From positions 1 through 22,771 of the forward strand of contig JAGTJM010000151.1 in the NCBI GenBank assembly GCA_020747015.1: a DNA stretch of 22,771 nucleotides. Reading direction: 5' to 3'. Each line of letters opens with the position of its first letter. Position 1 is the stretch's first letter. Both the position numbers and the translations under genes were made by a program. The notes under the pieces are model-generated. The model made no database searches. It had not been told where the DNA came from and saw only the letters and a program-made list of their open reading frames with translations. Source of the DNA: Pyrenochaeta sp. MPI-SDFR-AT-0127 (lineage: Eukaryota; Ascomycota; Dothideomycetes; Pleosporales; Cucurbitariaceae). Positions 9,430-19,173 of the stretch are shown here, in pieces.

Positions 9430-10887
9430 TGCGCGATAGGCGGTTATAGAGACTGAATTCGATATAAAGCGTGAATAGGCGTGGTAGAAAGAAAGACAAG
9501 GAGATTCACTGCTTCTTATGGTCCTCAGCTATGACAAGCCCGAGGAAGTAATGAATCGAATGGCTTACCTCCATGCGTGTCTCTTCTAAAACTCTAACTG
9601 GCTTCAATTGTGCAAGGCACACACTGATCACTTCTGATGGCTCTAGCTGACCTTCTCGAGCCGAACTCAGCCCTGCGGCGTTGTCCATCATATCGTGAGA
9701 AAGGATCCGCGGCAGTGCAGTAGGTTGTTGTTGGATGTTGAAACATTTGTGCATCAATTTGAAGAATGAGGCTGTGTAGTGTTATGTACCTAGGCAAGTA
9801 CACCTGGCAGAAACACGGCAGGAGAATGGGGTTGGTTATCTGTTTGACTGCACAAGTTGCTCTTCAGTATGAGAAACAGCGAATCTAGACAGAACCTTGA
9901 ATCCAGCGGTCACGTCATACGAATGAGCGTGCATACTGTAGTTCCATTGTGTATTTTAAAATTAGTAAAGTTGGTGGTGGTTGCATCTCTATGCCCAACA
10001 CCATCTCTGTTCGAAACCATTCCATGTAGGTTATCCAACACAGGGCAGTGACGAAATGCGAAGTGAGATGGATGAAACAGTAATCTATGTTTAACGGCTC
10101 TTTACTGTATGCTATCTGGTTATCATTCAATACGACAACGTCAAGCTTGTCTGTAGGGAAGGCGAATGAGGCACAGCAGTCCTATGTAATTAACCCCGCT
10201 GTGGAGGCATTACACAAAAGGTCCAAGTTTAGGATTAAGATGCCTAGTAGCTGAAACGTGCTTGTCACATAACTTGAGTGCCTTGCTTGTGCCGCCCAAC
10301 TTCTTCCACAATTTTGCTGCAACCCCAACTGCTACGCCACCACCATAAGCTTACTGTATGTTAGACTGAAGTTGGATATGAAAGAGTACAAGGATCAACT
10401 TAATATAGACTTTTTTCTAGTACTGTAACTGTGGAGGGTGCAAGACATGGTTAGCGAGCCTAGAGCGTGATGATTGGGTCATGCGCAAGTGGTCAACGCT
10501 TACAGCAACAAAATCTACGTTACCTCCCTACTGCATCTTTTGTAGTATTATTGTTATAAAATATTTACTCCAAATCAGTTCTTATGGTGTTTTTGCTCAA
10601 TCTTAAATGTATCCTGGTAGACAAGCCCTGGTGGCGTGCCAAGACAATTCAACAAGACTATGATGGCGCAGACGCCGCACAGGTCACTGTCTTGGCTTAC
10701 GGTAATCAAGTTCAAGCGGCGTAGTTCAAATTAACGGAGATGGCCACGATTGATAATCGTTCAGCTCTCATAGTTCGACTTCACAAGCTACAAACCTAAG
10801 ATACGTGTTGCCTACTCTGGTCTCCGCGCCTATTTAAACTGCCGCCTTAATCCACCTAGGAACGCTGCCGGCAACACCATTGCACCT
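9430..10887. other. 1.46 kb divergent intergenic region
   Basis: This region separates the minus-strand SGNH locus from the plus-strand gene at 10888, so it should carry both promoters. Two minus-strand frames (9506-9757, 83 codons; 9594-9803, 69 codons) overlap and match no family I recognise. The first contains a neat GTAAGC...CATAG stretch that could be a small intron leading into the SGNH leader, but its peptide gives no homology support. A TATA-like box lies at 10831. Nothing else stands out between 9900 and 10830. Confidence 0.45.
10831..10838 (+). promoter_or_regulatory. TATA-like element of the 214-aa secreted protein gene
   Basis: TATTTAAA stands 57 bp before the ATG at 10888, the usual place for a fungal core promoter with a short leader. 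It is near-identical to the box in front of the 304-aa secreted protein gene. Confidence 0.45.
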
Positions 10888-11583
10888 ATGAAGCTGTCCA
10901 TTACACAAGCAGCGGCCCTCTGCGCCATTCCAGGCGTTCTTGCTGCCACCTTTCCTCTGTACTCGGCTACCTGTCAGAAGCCTGTTGGCGGACCTTCCAC
11001 CATGTCTGAACTAGACAGCAACCTCAGCGTCCCTGGCCACAACAACGCTACATACGGTCCGATCCCCAGGTCTGAACAGTTATTCAACATTGAATTCCTC
11101 GAGATTGCACCCACTCCGTGGGAAATGTACGCATCGTAATCCATTTATCTCTTTAACGCTTGTCAACTAACTTACTTGCTTCCTAGGGATAAATACTTCT
11201 TCACCCTCCTCCGCGGCTATATCCTAGATTCTAAAGTAGACGACGCTGAGAATCTGGACAAACTCCTTGCTAATGCGACCGTTAAAATATCTCTCTGTGT
11301 AGTCCTGCCGAGCGGTAAAGAGCTTCCTCCCAGAGAGTACACAATACCGCTTCGCACGATCGCATTTCAAACCTTTGCTCATGTCTCTATTCGCGATACC
11401 ACAGGCAATTATATGGCTCACTTGACTGCTGGGAACATGAATGATATCCTAACGGACTATATGATCCCGGCTATGTTTATCGAGAGAGGAACATGGAATT
11501 TTGGAGTACTTGCGGAGCTTGAGGATGGACGGTATTTATTTGCGATTGAGTTGACACAATGGTTGGAGGGTAGAAGAGAGTGA
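10888..11583 (+). CDS. Secreted two-exon fungal protein, possibly ML/NPC2-like beta-sandwich
   Basis: Exon 1 is 10888-11135 and exon 2 is 11187-11583. The 51-bp intron is GTAATC...CCTAG with branch site ACTAAC. Joined in phase 2 they give 214 aa. The N-terminus MKLSITQAAALCAIPGVLAA is a good signal peptide. After it comes a low-complexity linker with N-glycosylation sequons (NLS, NAT), then FNIEFLEIAPTPWEM. Strand-like segments follow (YFFTLLRGYILD, ATVKISLCVVLPSGKELPP, YTIPLRT), with a well-defined end at ELTQWLEG. The pattern of P-x-P followed by alternating strands recalls small secreted ML/NPC2-like lipid-binding proteins, but the usual conserved Cys pairs are not evident. I hold this as a weak guess. 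The reading frame and splice sites are intact. Its stop is 51 bp from the stop of the opposing gene at 11635. Confidence 0.75.
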
Positions 11584-11634
11584 TATACTGTTGTCCAAGC
11601 AGTATACTAGCACGAAACTAAAATGAAACATAGC

Positions 11635-12291
11635 CTACACTATCCACCTTTTGTTAGGATCAGAATGAGGGATTATAGGCCAGTTCAAACTCCCATCTAG
11701 ATCCGGTCTCTTCACTTCAAATATCTTCGTCTCTCTTACTTCGAACCCGATTGCCTGCTTTCTAACGTTAGGTATCAAGTTCGACTTCCTCATCTCTAAG
11801 ATATCTTCCAAACCCCCTTCTATCCACGTTCGTACTCCTGCCTCCTCGCTCACACCGATCTCGTATATTTGTCCATCTTTGAATCCCGCAACCTTTGGCC
11901 ATTTTGACGTGTCACCATCCAGGGGCTTGAATGTTGTTTCGAGGACATAATCTTGATCTGGAAACAGTGTAACCCACTCTTCTTTATCTTCTTCCCTTGG
12001 AAGGCCATCGCTACTCAAGTAAGATACATAAATTTTTGCCCTAGGAACCAGTTTCCCAGTGCTGATGTTTGTGAAGGTTAAACCCTGGCGAGAGAGGGTT
12101 TTATCGAAGAGACTTGACGATCGCTTATTGAACGTAATAGGAGTTGTAGATTGAAGTGTCAAATTTAAGGTTATTGTGAATGGTGTGTCGAGAGAGAGAT
12201 CCAGAGTATGGGCGCTAGTTGAGATGCAGATGGAGATGAGTTGGGGGACTGTAGATTGGACCAAATCCATCGTTGGTGTAAGTGCAGCCAT
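11635..12291 (-). CDS. Conserved-looking fungal protein of unknown function, 218 aa
   Basis: An uninterrupted single-exon frame runs from ATG 12291 to TAG 11635. The product starts MAALTPTMDLVQSTVPQLI and has no convincing signal peptide or membrane segment. Residues ~20-55 are rich in Ser/Thr/Leu beta-strand patterns (LDLSLDTPFTITLNLTLQST). A middle part (EEWVTLFPDQDYVLETTFKP) is followed by the segment GFKDGQIYEIGVSEEAGVRTW. This layout resembles an uncharacterised fungal family I have seen as intronless 180-250 aa hypothetical proteins, with an immunoglobulin-like beta-sandwich feel. No function is known to me. It lies tail to tail with the 10888-11583 gene, a common compact arrangement in fungi. 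Confidence 0.7.
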   Translation of the reverse strand: MAALTPTMDLVQSTVPQLISICISTSAHTLDLSLDTPFTITLNLTLQSTTPITFNKRSSSLFDKTLSRQGLTFTNISTGKLVPRAKIYVSYLSSDGLPREEDKEEWVTLFPDQDYVLETTFKPLDGDTSKWPKVAGFKDGQIYEIGVSEEAGVRTWIEGGLEDILEMRKSNLIPNVRKQAIGFEVRETKIFEVKRPDLDGSLNWPIIPHSDPNKRWIV

Positions 12292-13193
12292 TGTAATATG
12301 AGAAGATATGAATGATTAAAGAATAGGTTAATTTCTTTACACGAGTGCAATATTATTTGAGGAAGGCTCTGTTCAAACCTGAGCCAACTCCTTTACAGTG
12401 ATAGTGACAATACGATCCCTCTTTTCATGACGTCATTCTCGGGTCGGTGTTTGAGGCGCAGAATTTCTGCATCTTAGCGGCACAGTTTCATACAGTGCGC
12501 GATCATGACACATACCCAGGTGATAACGAGAATTATCACAAGCTACACCGCAGCTTTGGGCAACGGCCCCCATGCGATTGGCTGCGGTCACGCTAACTCG
12601 CCACGCCTCCTCAGCCTTACCATCCCTGTAGCTATAGTAGCCCCTGGTAACCCTAGACATAGTTACCAATACAAGGTAATGAAGGCACAGAAAGCCAGCA
12701 TGACCAGATAATATCAGACCCCAATCAAGAGATCAATCACATGAATCAATGCCATTTATAGCAGTACGACTCATAGGCCAAGACAGCTGGTGGAGGCATA
12801 GAAACACAATTTGGGTTGGTTTTATCTAGCACCCAGCATAAGCATCAACTATTTTTAGCAGTGCTCAACAAAAGCCACTACAGCCTGGAGACAGCGCCAA
12901 CACACACCAATGGGGCAGCCAGAAGGGCGTAAATGATGAGAGACGGCCACAATACGACATACGTGACGTACGAAGTCTGCCTTGCGGAGAACCTACAGAT
13001 GGACTGATGGATGAATCATGATCAAGGGATGTGGCACAGAGAGCATCTGTGTCTACAAAATGAGGCAAATTACGGTCTTTTGAAGTATCAACAACTAAAC
13101 AATCAGCATCAGTTCTTCGACAATTTCTTCTTCTTCTTCTTCTTCTTCTTCTTCATCCATCACTCCTCTAACAACCGCTCTTTCTGGTCTGAA
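12292..13193. other. Intergenic region with TTC microsatellite near its right end
   Basis: About 900 bp separates two divergent loci. Overlapping small frames (12433-12669 -, 12505-12711 +, 12865-13068 -) show no domain, signal peptide or splice support and look like chance. The (TTC)10 tract at 13125 is the only clear structure. Confidence 0.45.
13125..13154 (+). repeat. (TTC)10 trinucleotide microsatellite
   Basis: Ten perfect TTC units end 39 bp before the ATG of the metallopeptidase-like gene. Pyrimidine tracts are frequent in fungal core promoters and leaders, so this may have been part of its transcription start region. Copy number is probably variable between isolates. Confidence 0.9.
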
Positions 13194-14815
13194 ATGTATT
13201 CTGGAATCTTTCAGTACAGCTTAGTCGCCTGTATTGTACTCGCCCGATGCTCAAACGCTCTACCTATAGGGGAAGGCGAAGTCCAGACACGATCGCTGTA
13301 AGCTTTCTCTTCCTTTCGATAGTTGTTCATTCTGCTATTTTCCTCATTGATTATTGGCTATAATTGGTCGCCGAGCCGAAGGTCCTGAAGTCAAAGTCAT
13401 TTCGGTGCAGTTCTTACCTCCTTTTTCGGCCTAGAGATATTCAGATGGTGTCAACTTGGGCAGAAACAAAAGACAAATCTTGAGACTATTGAGCATATTC
13501 TAACGGAACCAGTGTTAAGAGAGCAGCGGTACAGTGGGATTGGGATAATTCAGCGCCGAATGCGGCAGAAAACCGCGCAAAAGCCGAGAAAGGATGACAG
13601 GATATGCTGCAGTTAGCTGCCAAGATACACAGGAAAACCGATACAGGGAGATGGGATGCCATCCTCTCGCACCACTTCAATAGCACTACTTCAATAACAA
13701 CAAGAAGGATAAAATCAAAGCTATATTACAGACACTCATAGGTGCGCAGGATGAAAATGATCCGGGTAATACCAATCCAGGCGGTGGATCGAACATTTTT
13801 CAATATGTTACATTCAGGAACAGGAACCAAGGAGAGGGAGAACAATGCGAAGAAAACCCGGAAAGTACTCTTTCATTCTTATTGAACTTGGAAAGTGACG
13901 AACCATCAAATCTACCTGGAGATGATGATTTTGGCGCCATAATAAGGATTTGCGACTTAGGATACAAGTTCCCGGCGTTTCGAGAGACGAGGTGTGAAAG
14001 TCTGGAGAAAGTAGTGAGTGGCAAGATGAGCAGTCTAGGCGGCATACTTCTGCACGAAGTCACGTAAGTTATCTTGCTTTAGCATAGCTATTTGATTTGC
14101 TAATGTTGTTGAAGCCATTATGAGGGACTCTTTCTGGAAAGCTCTGCGGGTTACGGAAAATACTCAAGACCTCTGGGGCCAACAATCATATGGGCCACTG
14201 GCAGCGCGCGACATCAAAGACAGTCTTTCAGATGAGTCAAATAATGCCGAGGGTTACCGATGGTTTGCTCAGGAAGTTTGGTGGTCACATGTGTGCAACA
14301 AGGATTACGAAAAGGCAACAAGCAATGATGATTACATCAGGTGCCATGATAAGAGCGGGAACACGGCTGCGTGCGAAATGCCGAAAATTGGCAAACCTGA
14401 TCCATCTCGACATGTTGAGAAGACATTGACCATCATGCAAAACGCACGTGTGGACGGTGCTAACGGCCCTGTAATGAACGCCAACTCGTTACTCTTCTTC
14501 GAAACCAACAAGGGCGAGTCTCCAATTTGCCACAAAGAAACAACTGCTATGTGGAGAATATTTAGCGAATCCCGAAACGCTAACATTGATAACCAACCCT
14601 TACCAGGAGGTACTTACCCACCAGAAAGTGATCCTCCTTTCAGGATGAAAGATACAGATTGTCGGTACAAAAATGATGGGACTGATGCTGGAGCGGTCTG
14701 GTGTAATGAGAAACCATTTACCTGTCACGATGTAAGGGCACAGCAAATTACCGAGAACTGTGGTGGAGGTCCAATTATCTACAGACAACATCCGGTGGTA
14801 TACTGCGAATTTTAA
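13194..14815 (+). pseudogene. Secreted HExxH zinc metallopeptidase-like gene, multiply frameshifted
   Basis: Exon 1 (13194-13297) encodes a signal peptide and pro-region start (QYSLVACIVLARCSNALPIG) and ends at a GTAAGC donor. The matching acceptor is unclear. Coding continues in three frames: FFGLEIFRWCQLGQ (~13425), VQWDWDNSAPNAAENRAKAE (~13532) and KKDKIKAILQTL (~13702) to LLHEVT. A 51-bp intron (14064-14114) splits the zinc motif; splicing restores HEVTH (14053 across to 14118). After another shift near 14130-14190 the frame reads YGPLAARDIKD and NNAEGYRWFAQEVWW, the pattern found after HExxH in deuterolysin/lysine-specific-like fungal metallopeptidases. A Cys-rich tail runs to TAA 14815. 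Further damage: TGA at 13595-13597, and a 14-bp duplication (13674-13685 repeated at 13688-13699) that exactly explains one frame change. The family call rests on motifs only. The locus cannot make a full enzyme as read. Confidence 0.65.
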
Positions 14816-15029
14816 GATAATTGTGGCCAGATTAGTTGGAAGAGGATCCTGTTATTTATATGTGTGAAGTTACAGAATGTTCTTTACCGATAATAATTGT
14901 GGTAATATCTTAGAGAAAGGAGTAACGTGGTTTGCAAGCGAGTGGCGAATACAAGTGGGTGACGGGCCCCACCAACTTTGCGCACTTCTCTCCTATAAAC
15001 TTCAATTCTCTCAACGCAGTGCAACTCAG
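14816..15029. other. Spacer between the metallopeptidase pseudogene and the transposase remnant
   Basis: The transposase frame is open upstream to about 14877, but the peptide there has no similarity I recognise. I find no terminal inverted repeat that would mark the transposon's left end. Confidence 0.35.
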
Positions 15030-15632
15030 ATGTCTTCAAAAGAATCTGATAGCCAGCTTGCTATACCCTCTATTAAGAATGGTCAGATTCAGAGTAGATA
15101 CCGTGCTGCTGCTACCTTTAACGTACCAGATGCCACTCTCTACCACCGATGCGCTGGTATGGCTGCCCGACGCGATTGCCAGCCCAACTCAGAGAAGCTC
15201 ACTAAACTCGAAGAGGAGGCTATTTTTGACATATACTGAAACTAGACTAACTCGGGCTGTGCCTACGTACGCAGCTGTGCGTGATATGGCTGATAAGCTG
15301 CTCGCTGCGCGCGGCGCAGGTCGCGTTGGCGTCCACTGGCCGCGCAACTTTGTCAAGCGTACAGGCAGTCTCACAACGCATTTTAATCGAGCGTAAGATA
15401 GGCAGAGAGCATTATGCAAGGATCGAGTCTTAATTAGGAGGTAGTTTAAGTGTATAGAGTAGACCAAGGCTAAGTACAAATCTATAATGAGGATATTTAT
15501 AACTTTCATACGACTGGCTTTATAATAGGCAAGAGTACGACTCAGCTTATCATAATAGGGTCAGAGAGGAGAGGCCAGCTAAAGACTATCTAGCCAGGCA
15601 ATCATGAGTAGGTGACGTTAATTGCTGCGATA
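15030..15632 (+). pseudogene. pogo/Fot1 (Tc1-mariner superfamily) transposase remnant, 3'-truncated
   Basis: From ATG 15030 the frame reads a psq-type helix-turn-helix (AIPSIKNGQIQSRYRAAATF) and RRDCQPNSEKLTKLEEEAIF, then stops at 15237. A second frame carries AAVRDMADKLLAARGAGRVG and HWPRNFVKRTGSLTTHFNR, the CENP-B-type DNA-binding segment of fungal pogo-like transposases. A third frame (~15483-15632) begins the DDE domain: EDIYNFHTTGFIIGKSTTQL and GSERRG, ending VTLIAAI. The position of the first catalytic Asp (normally in an F-D-E-T-G-F context) reads His here (15507-15509). Two stops (near 15581 and 15609) add to the decay. The rest of the DDE domain is missing, because at 15632 the sequence passes straight into the ankyrin-like frame. 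This is a dead fragment of a cut-and-paste transposon, not RIPed. Confidence 0.8.
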
Positions 15633-15681
15633 CTCAGAAAAGTATGACGCGTGCCAGACAACATTGGAACTCGTTGAAGTG

Positions 15682-17036
15682 ATGGCCAAAGTGGTGCTTC
15701 GTATCTCACCTCCGCGGGTGCTTGCAGCTGAGACAGCTACAAATACCATTGCATTCACGCTGGCGATCAGAAATCGCAACTGGATCCTCGCCCAGGCTCT
15801 CCGCGCTGCTCAAGCTCCATTCAGCTGCGATGGAGACCTTTCGGGTGAATTGGTCGCCGCAGGCTACGGTTTCTCTGAGCTTGTTCGAATAGCCATTGAA
15901 GCTGGCGGCGTTTTCCCCATGGACGGCAGTTTGATTGTCAGCATGTCCGCTGTGCAGGCTGCACAGAAACTGTATGAATGGGACGAGGACGAAATCGACG
16001 TTTTTGGATGCGAATCATGTCCTCGCGTCCGCTACGTGCACGCATTAATGAAGGAGCTCTCCGCCTTCGGAATTGATATCAATCTTCAAGATTTCTACCG
16101 TCGATCGACAGCAATACAGTTCGCCGCGGAGAGAGGCATCAAAGACGGAACATATCTTGTCGCTCTCCTTGACGGCGGCGCAGATCCTTATATGCATCGA
16201 GACAACGGATTCGATTCATTTTATCTTGTACTATTCTGTGGAAAGCTAGACAATCTGGCTATCCTCGTTCAGTACGCCATTCAGGATATATCACACGACC
16301 ATTGGCTTACCAATTTCTCCGAGAGTCTGGCACAATGCCATAAAGCGACCAAGAGTGATTCGAAGGTTTTGTTGCCGCGATTGGTCATTCTGGAGCCTAT
16401 GAGACGTATGATCGCAACGGTCACACGCTCCTTTTCCATGTTGTCAGTGAAGGCAATCTGACCCTAGCGCATGGGCTTATTATGCTCGGATCTAACGTCG
16501 GGTCTGCAGACTATACTGGCTGGACGACGTTTCATAAAGCAGTGCGAACCTATCGACATCAATGGTCTAACCTGAGGTGGCCAGTAGAGACTACAGCACC
16601 ATATTCCGTCACCTCTTCCGTGCCGCCAGATCCGGACGAAACGCTACCGACTATCAACACGTTGCACATTGCCGTGGGTATATACAGAGCGCGTTATGAG
16701 ACCAGTCACCGGGTGTCTCCAGAAATCGTGCGGCTACTCCTCGAGAACGGAATGGACCCGAATGCAAAGGCTATGCATGTTGGTGGTCTACAGAACTGCA
16801 GCGTTTGGGAAGACGCCTCGCCACTTCGAATTCTGTTTCGCTCATGGAACCCCTCATGGGGCGCCGAGTATCCGCCTAGCTTCTTTGCTGTCGTTCAGCT
16901 GCTCATCGATTACTGCGCTGATGTACGCGACATCGCGAATGGATTGACTATATGGCAGATTGCTAACTTCGAAGGGTATAAAAGCTTGTGGGATACTCTG
17001 AGGAAGACTGAGCCAGTGTCAATCGAAGTAGACTAG
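15682..17036 (+). pseudogene. Ankyrin-repeat-like protein gene with one frameshift, probably 5'-truncated
   Basis: The first frame is open from 15622 (first in-frame ATG 15682) to a stop at 16461. The second is open to TAG 17036. Reading the second frame back to ~16362 gives EGFVAAIGHSGAYETYDRNG and HTLLFHVVSEGNLTLAHGLI, so a single one-base shift near 16358-16366 splits one gene. Ankyrin-type helix pairs are visible: TAIQFAAERG with VALLDGGADPYMHRDNGFD; HTLLFHVVSEG with GLIMLGSNVGSADYTGWTTFH; and TLHIAVGIY with EIVRLLLENGMDPNAKAMH. A further helix is VVQLLIDYCADV. Ankyrin repeats mediate protein-protein contacts; nothing shows the partner. There is no signal peptide, so it is presumably intracellular. 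The 5' side abuts transposase DNA without a normal promoter, suggesting loss of the true start. Codon use is ordinary and there are no RIP marks. Confidence 0.65.
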
Positions 17037-18684
17037 AGTTCTCAACTCACCTCCATATTCCTTCGTATGCTGGATATGCTCTCAATCTATGGAGAGCCTG
17101 AGAGCAACAACAATAGTGACAGGAGCCAGAACACCAAAGTCAGCTGCGACTATTTGCAGCCGAACAGTCGCGATAGTCCAACCAAGACGTGGTATTTTGG
17201 GGTCGTATATGCTGTGAAATTTGAATGAGGCTATTCGCACTCATGTAAAATCGATTTGCAGCACAATCTTAGTGTTTTAGACCCAAATCGCGACGAATGC
17301 GCGACTTAAATCGAGCCCAATTTCCTCATCAAATGTAATTACTTCTTGTCACCGGATTTCAGTGATTTTTTAAGAAAATGTCTTCATAAAGATTTAGATT
17401 ATACAGCCTACAGCCCACAGCCCCACCTTGGCCTTGGTGGTCGAATGTTGACAGTACGCTCTGTAAGTGGCCTTCGAATATGCGTTGATATGCGCATATT
17501 AACCATGCATTCACTGCAGTTCCCTTGGACCTTAACCCTTTTTTATTGATTTTCCTCGCGTGGAATCTCAGCTTAAGGAGGCTTTACTCGTCTATGGCGT
17601 CCATCAACGCCATCTAAGCGTCCAAAGAGCTGCTCCCAAAGCCTCAGTCGGGATTCTCTTTGGGGCGCAATGGACGTTCTCACCGTCTTCTGGGTCTCAA
17701 AAAGTGAGCAAATATGCGTTGAAAATCGATGCCTGGAAGAGGAAGTTCCAAAGAGGCTTCCATGTTCCATCGCCGTTCGCATGGCTATGAACGATTCTCA
17801 ACCGCCCAAGCTCCCGCAGCGTTCGTGTACTTCAACAACAGCTCTCGAATATCATCTATAAATACAAGAGACCAATAACCAAGCGCATCATCGCGCTAAA
17901 TGCCAGAGAGCTTTAGTTTTAGGTGGCCACGGGTAATAGTACTCATTGGGTTTAGCGGTGAAATCTTAGTCAGTTCGCCTAGCTGCGTTCACCTAAGGAT
18001 CTACAAGCGAGGAGAAGCATTTAATCGAGAAAGACGCGAAGAATTTGCCCAATCATTCTTAAGGTTGATATGGTAGTGCCAGAAAATGTGATTGAGCCCG
18101 GAGCTAGATGAGCGCAGGTCACCGCCAAGTGTCAACGTGCAGCTGTTCCTTTGCGCGTCCGCGCACTCTACTTCATAGTTCCACACTCCCAAATCATACT
18201 ATGATGCACGATCAACCTCAATCACAACTCTACGACGGGATTCAAAACGGGACCTACAGATATCTATCCAGATTGCGCAGCGCAGAAGAGGCCTCTATTT
18301 CGGCTTAATTTCGTTGCGCCGTTAGCAAATCTGCCCTGTCGTCTTGGCAACCGCGCCGCTACAAAGTCAAAGCGAACCAGTACTATAATCATGACCGTTC
18401 CTCACTTTCGTAAGTCGCGCAATGAGCTATGATGTCTTGGCCACAAGTTCTTCTAATGCGGCAGCAGCACATCACGCCGCCCGCCTTAACGCCGACCGAT
18501 GAAGAGCCCTCGCACGCTATCACGCTTCTAGAGTCTGTTTGAACCTAGAAAGCACATGTTGCTAGTAGTAACTGTGTTAGTAATAACGTGAAATTGAACA
18601 AGCATTAACCATAACCGTTTAATGGCGCAGAACCGATTTCGAATGTCTTATGAATCTACTCTCTTATCTGATCTCTTCCTACAA
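17037..18684. other. 1.65 kb stretch without a convincing gene
   Basis: Small frames occur at 17346-17549, 17560-17790, 17670-17861 and 18108-18308 (+), and 17573-17782 and 18001-18192 (-). The peptide at 17560-17640 (ESQLKEALLVYGVHQRHLSV, then QRAA) loosely recalls the helix-turn-helix start of fungal transposases, but the following residues do not continue the family. I therefore do not call it. No RIP composition is present. Confidence 0.4.
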
Positions 18685-18970
18685 ATGGCTTCAAATCCAA
18701 CGGCGAACAAGCGGAAGCGGAATTCGAAAACTCTCACCCGAAACCAAGGACGTCGAACAATGCAGCCTGCCTGTCCCAGTGCGTTCACCTGAGCGAGATC
18801 GTAGCCCGGTTAGCGAGACGTTCTGGGCTGCGACAGGAATTCTGAAGGGCAATTGAACCCACTATCTAGTTGAATGGGATGGTGTTAACACGGCAACAAT
18901 AAATTCGTACGTGCCGATATGGGAACCGCACGATTTTGTCATTCCAGCCATAGAAGTAGAATGGAAGTAG
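18685..18970 (+). pseudogene. Chromodomain protein gene remnant
   Basis: ATG 18685 opens a Lys/Arg-rich start (MASNPTANKRKRNSKTLTRN), nuclear-localisation-like, that stops at 18790. The overlapping frame supplies ETFWAATGILKGN up to TGA 18854-18856. Directly in frame after it come THYLVEWDGVNTATINSYV and PIWEPHDFVIPAIEVEWK, closed by TAG 18968. W-A-x-x-I-L-K, Y-L-V-E-W and W-E-P mark a chromodomain, the methyl-lysine-binding fold of HP1-like proteins and of some retrotransposon integrases. The aromatic cage positions (Trp/Tyr in these motifs) are retained. At least one frameshift (between ~18745 and 18790) and one nonsense codon break it. The basic N-terminus and absence of integrase sequence favour a host chromatin-type gene fragment over a retroelement, but that is inference. 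Confidence 0.6.
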
Positions 18971-19173
18971 ATAAAGGATGCTCAGAGTGACGCGCCAAGA
19001 AACACCTAGGGTCGAGTTCACTCGTACGGGGAAACCGTACAATCAATAATCGATATTAAATCTTTGAATGTTTCGATTACCGTGGCTCACGACCGAGCAG
19101 AGCACCACCACCGAGTGGCGCAGCACATAAAACTCGCGTCTATCACGTCTATCACGCGCACTCCTCTACATTG
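18971..19173. other. Transition from the gene island to RIP block 2
   Basis: Composition is normal, with a small tandem TCTATCACG duplication at about 19139-19156. The chromodomain frame continues only to a TAG at 19007-19009. No gene is seen. Confidence 0.35.

Noticed and set aside
9506..9757. Minus-strand 83-codon frame, with a possible small intron leading towards the SGNH leader
   Set aside because: A loose resemblance to an amidase N-terminus did not hold beyond a few residues; there is no catalytic region and no support for joining to the SGNH gene.
13486..14791. Minus-strand frames at 13486-13686, 13800-14063, 14332-14586 and 14600-14791
   Set aside because: All are antisense to the metallopeptidase-like pseudogene and carry no motif.
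15189..15509. Minus-strand 106-codon frame
   Set aside because: Antisense to the pogo-type transposase remnant, which has clear family motifs on the plus strand.
16669..16947. Alternative plus-strand frame of 92 codons
   Set aside because: Out-of-frame shadow of the second ankyrin segment.
17560..17861. Possible transposase helix-turn-helix fragment
   Set aside because: Only ~25 residues look right and the continuation fails in every frame; too weak to call.
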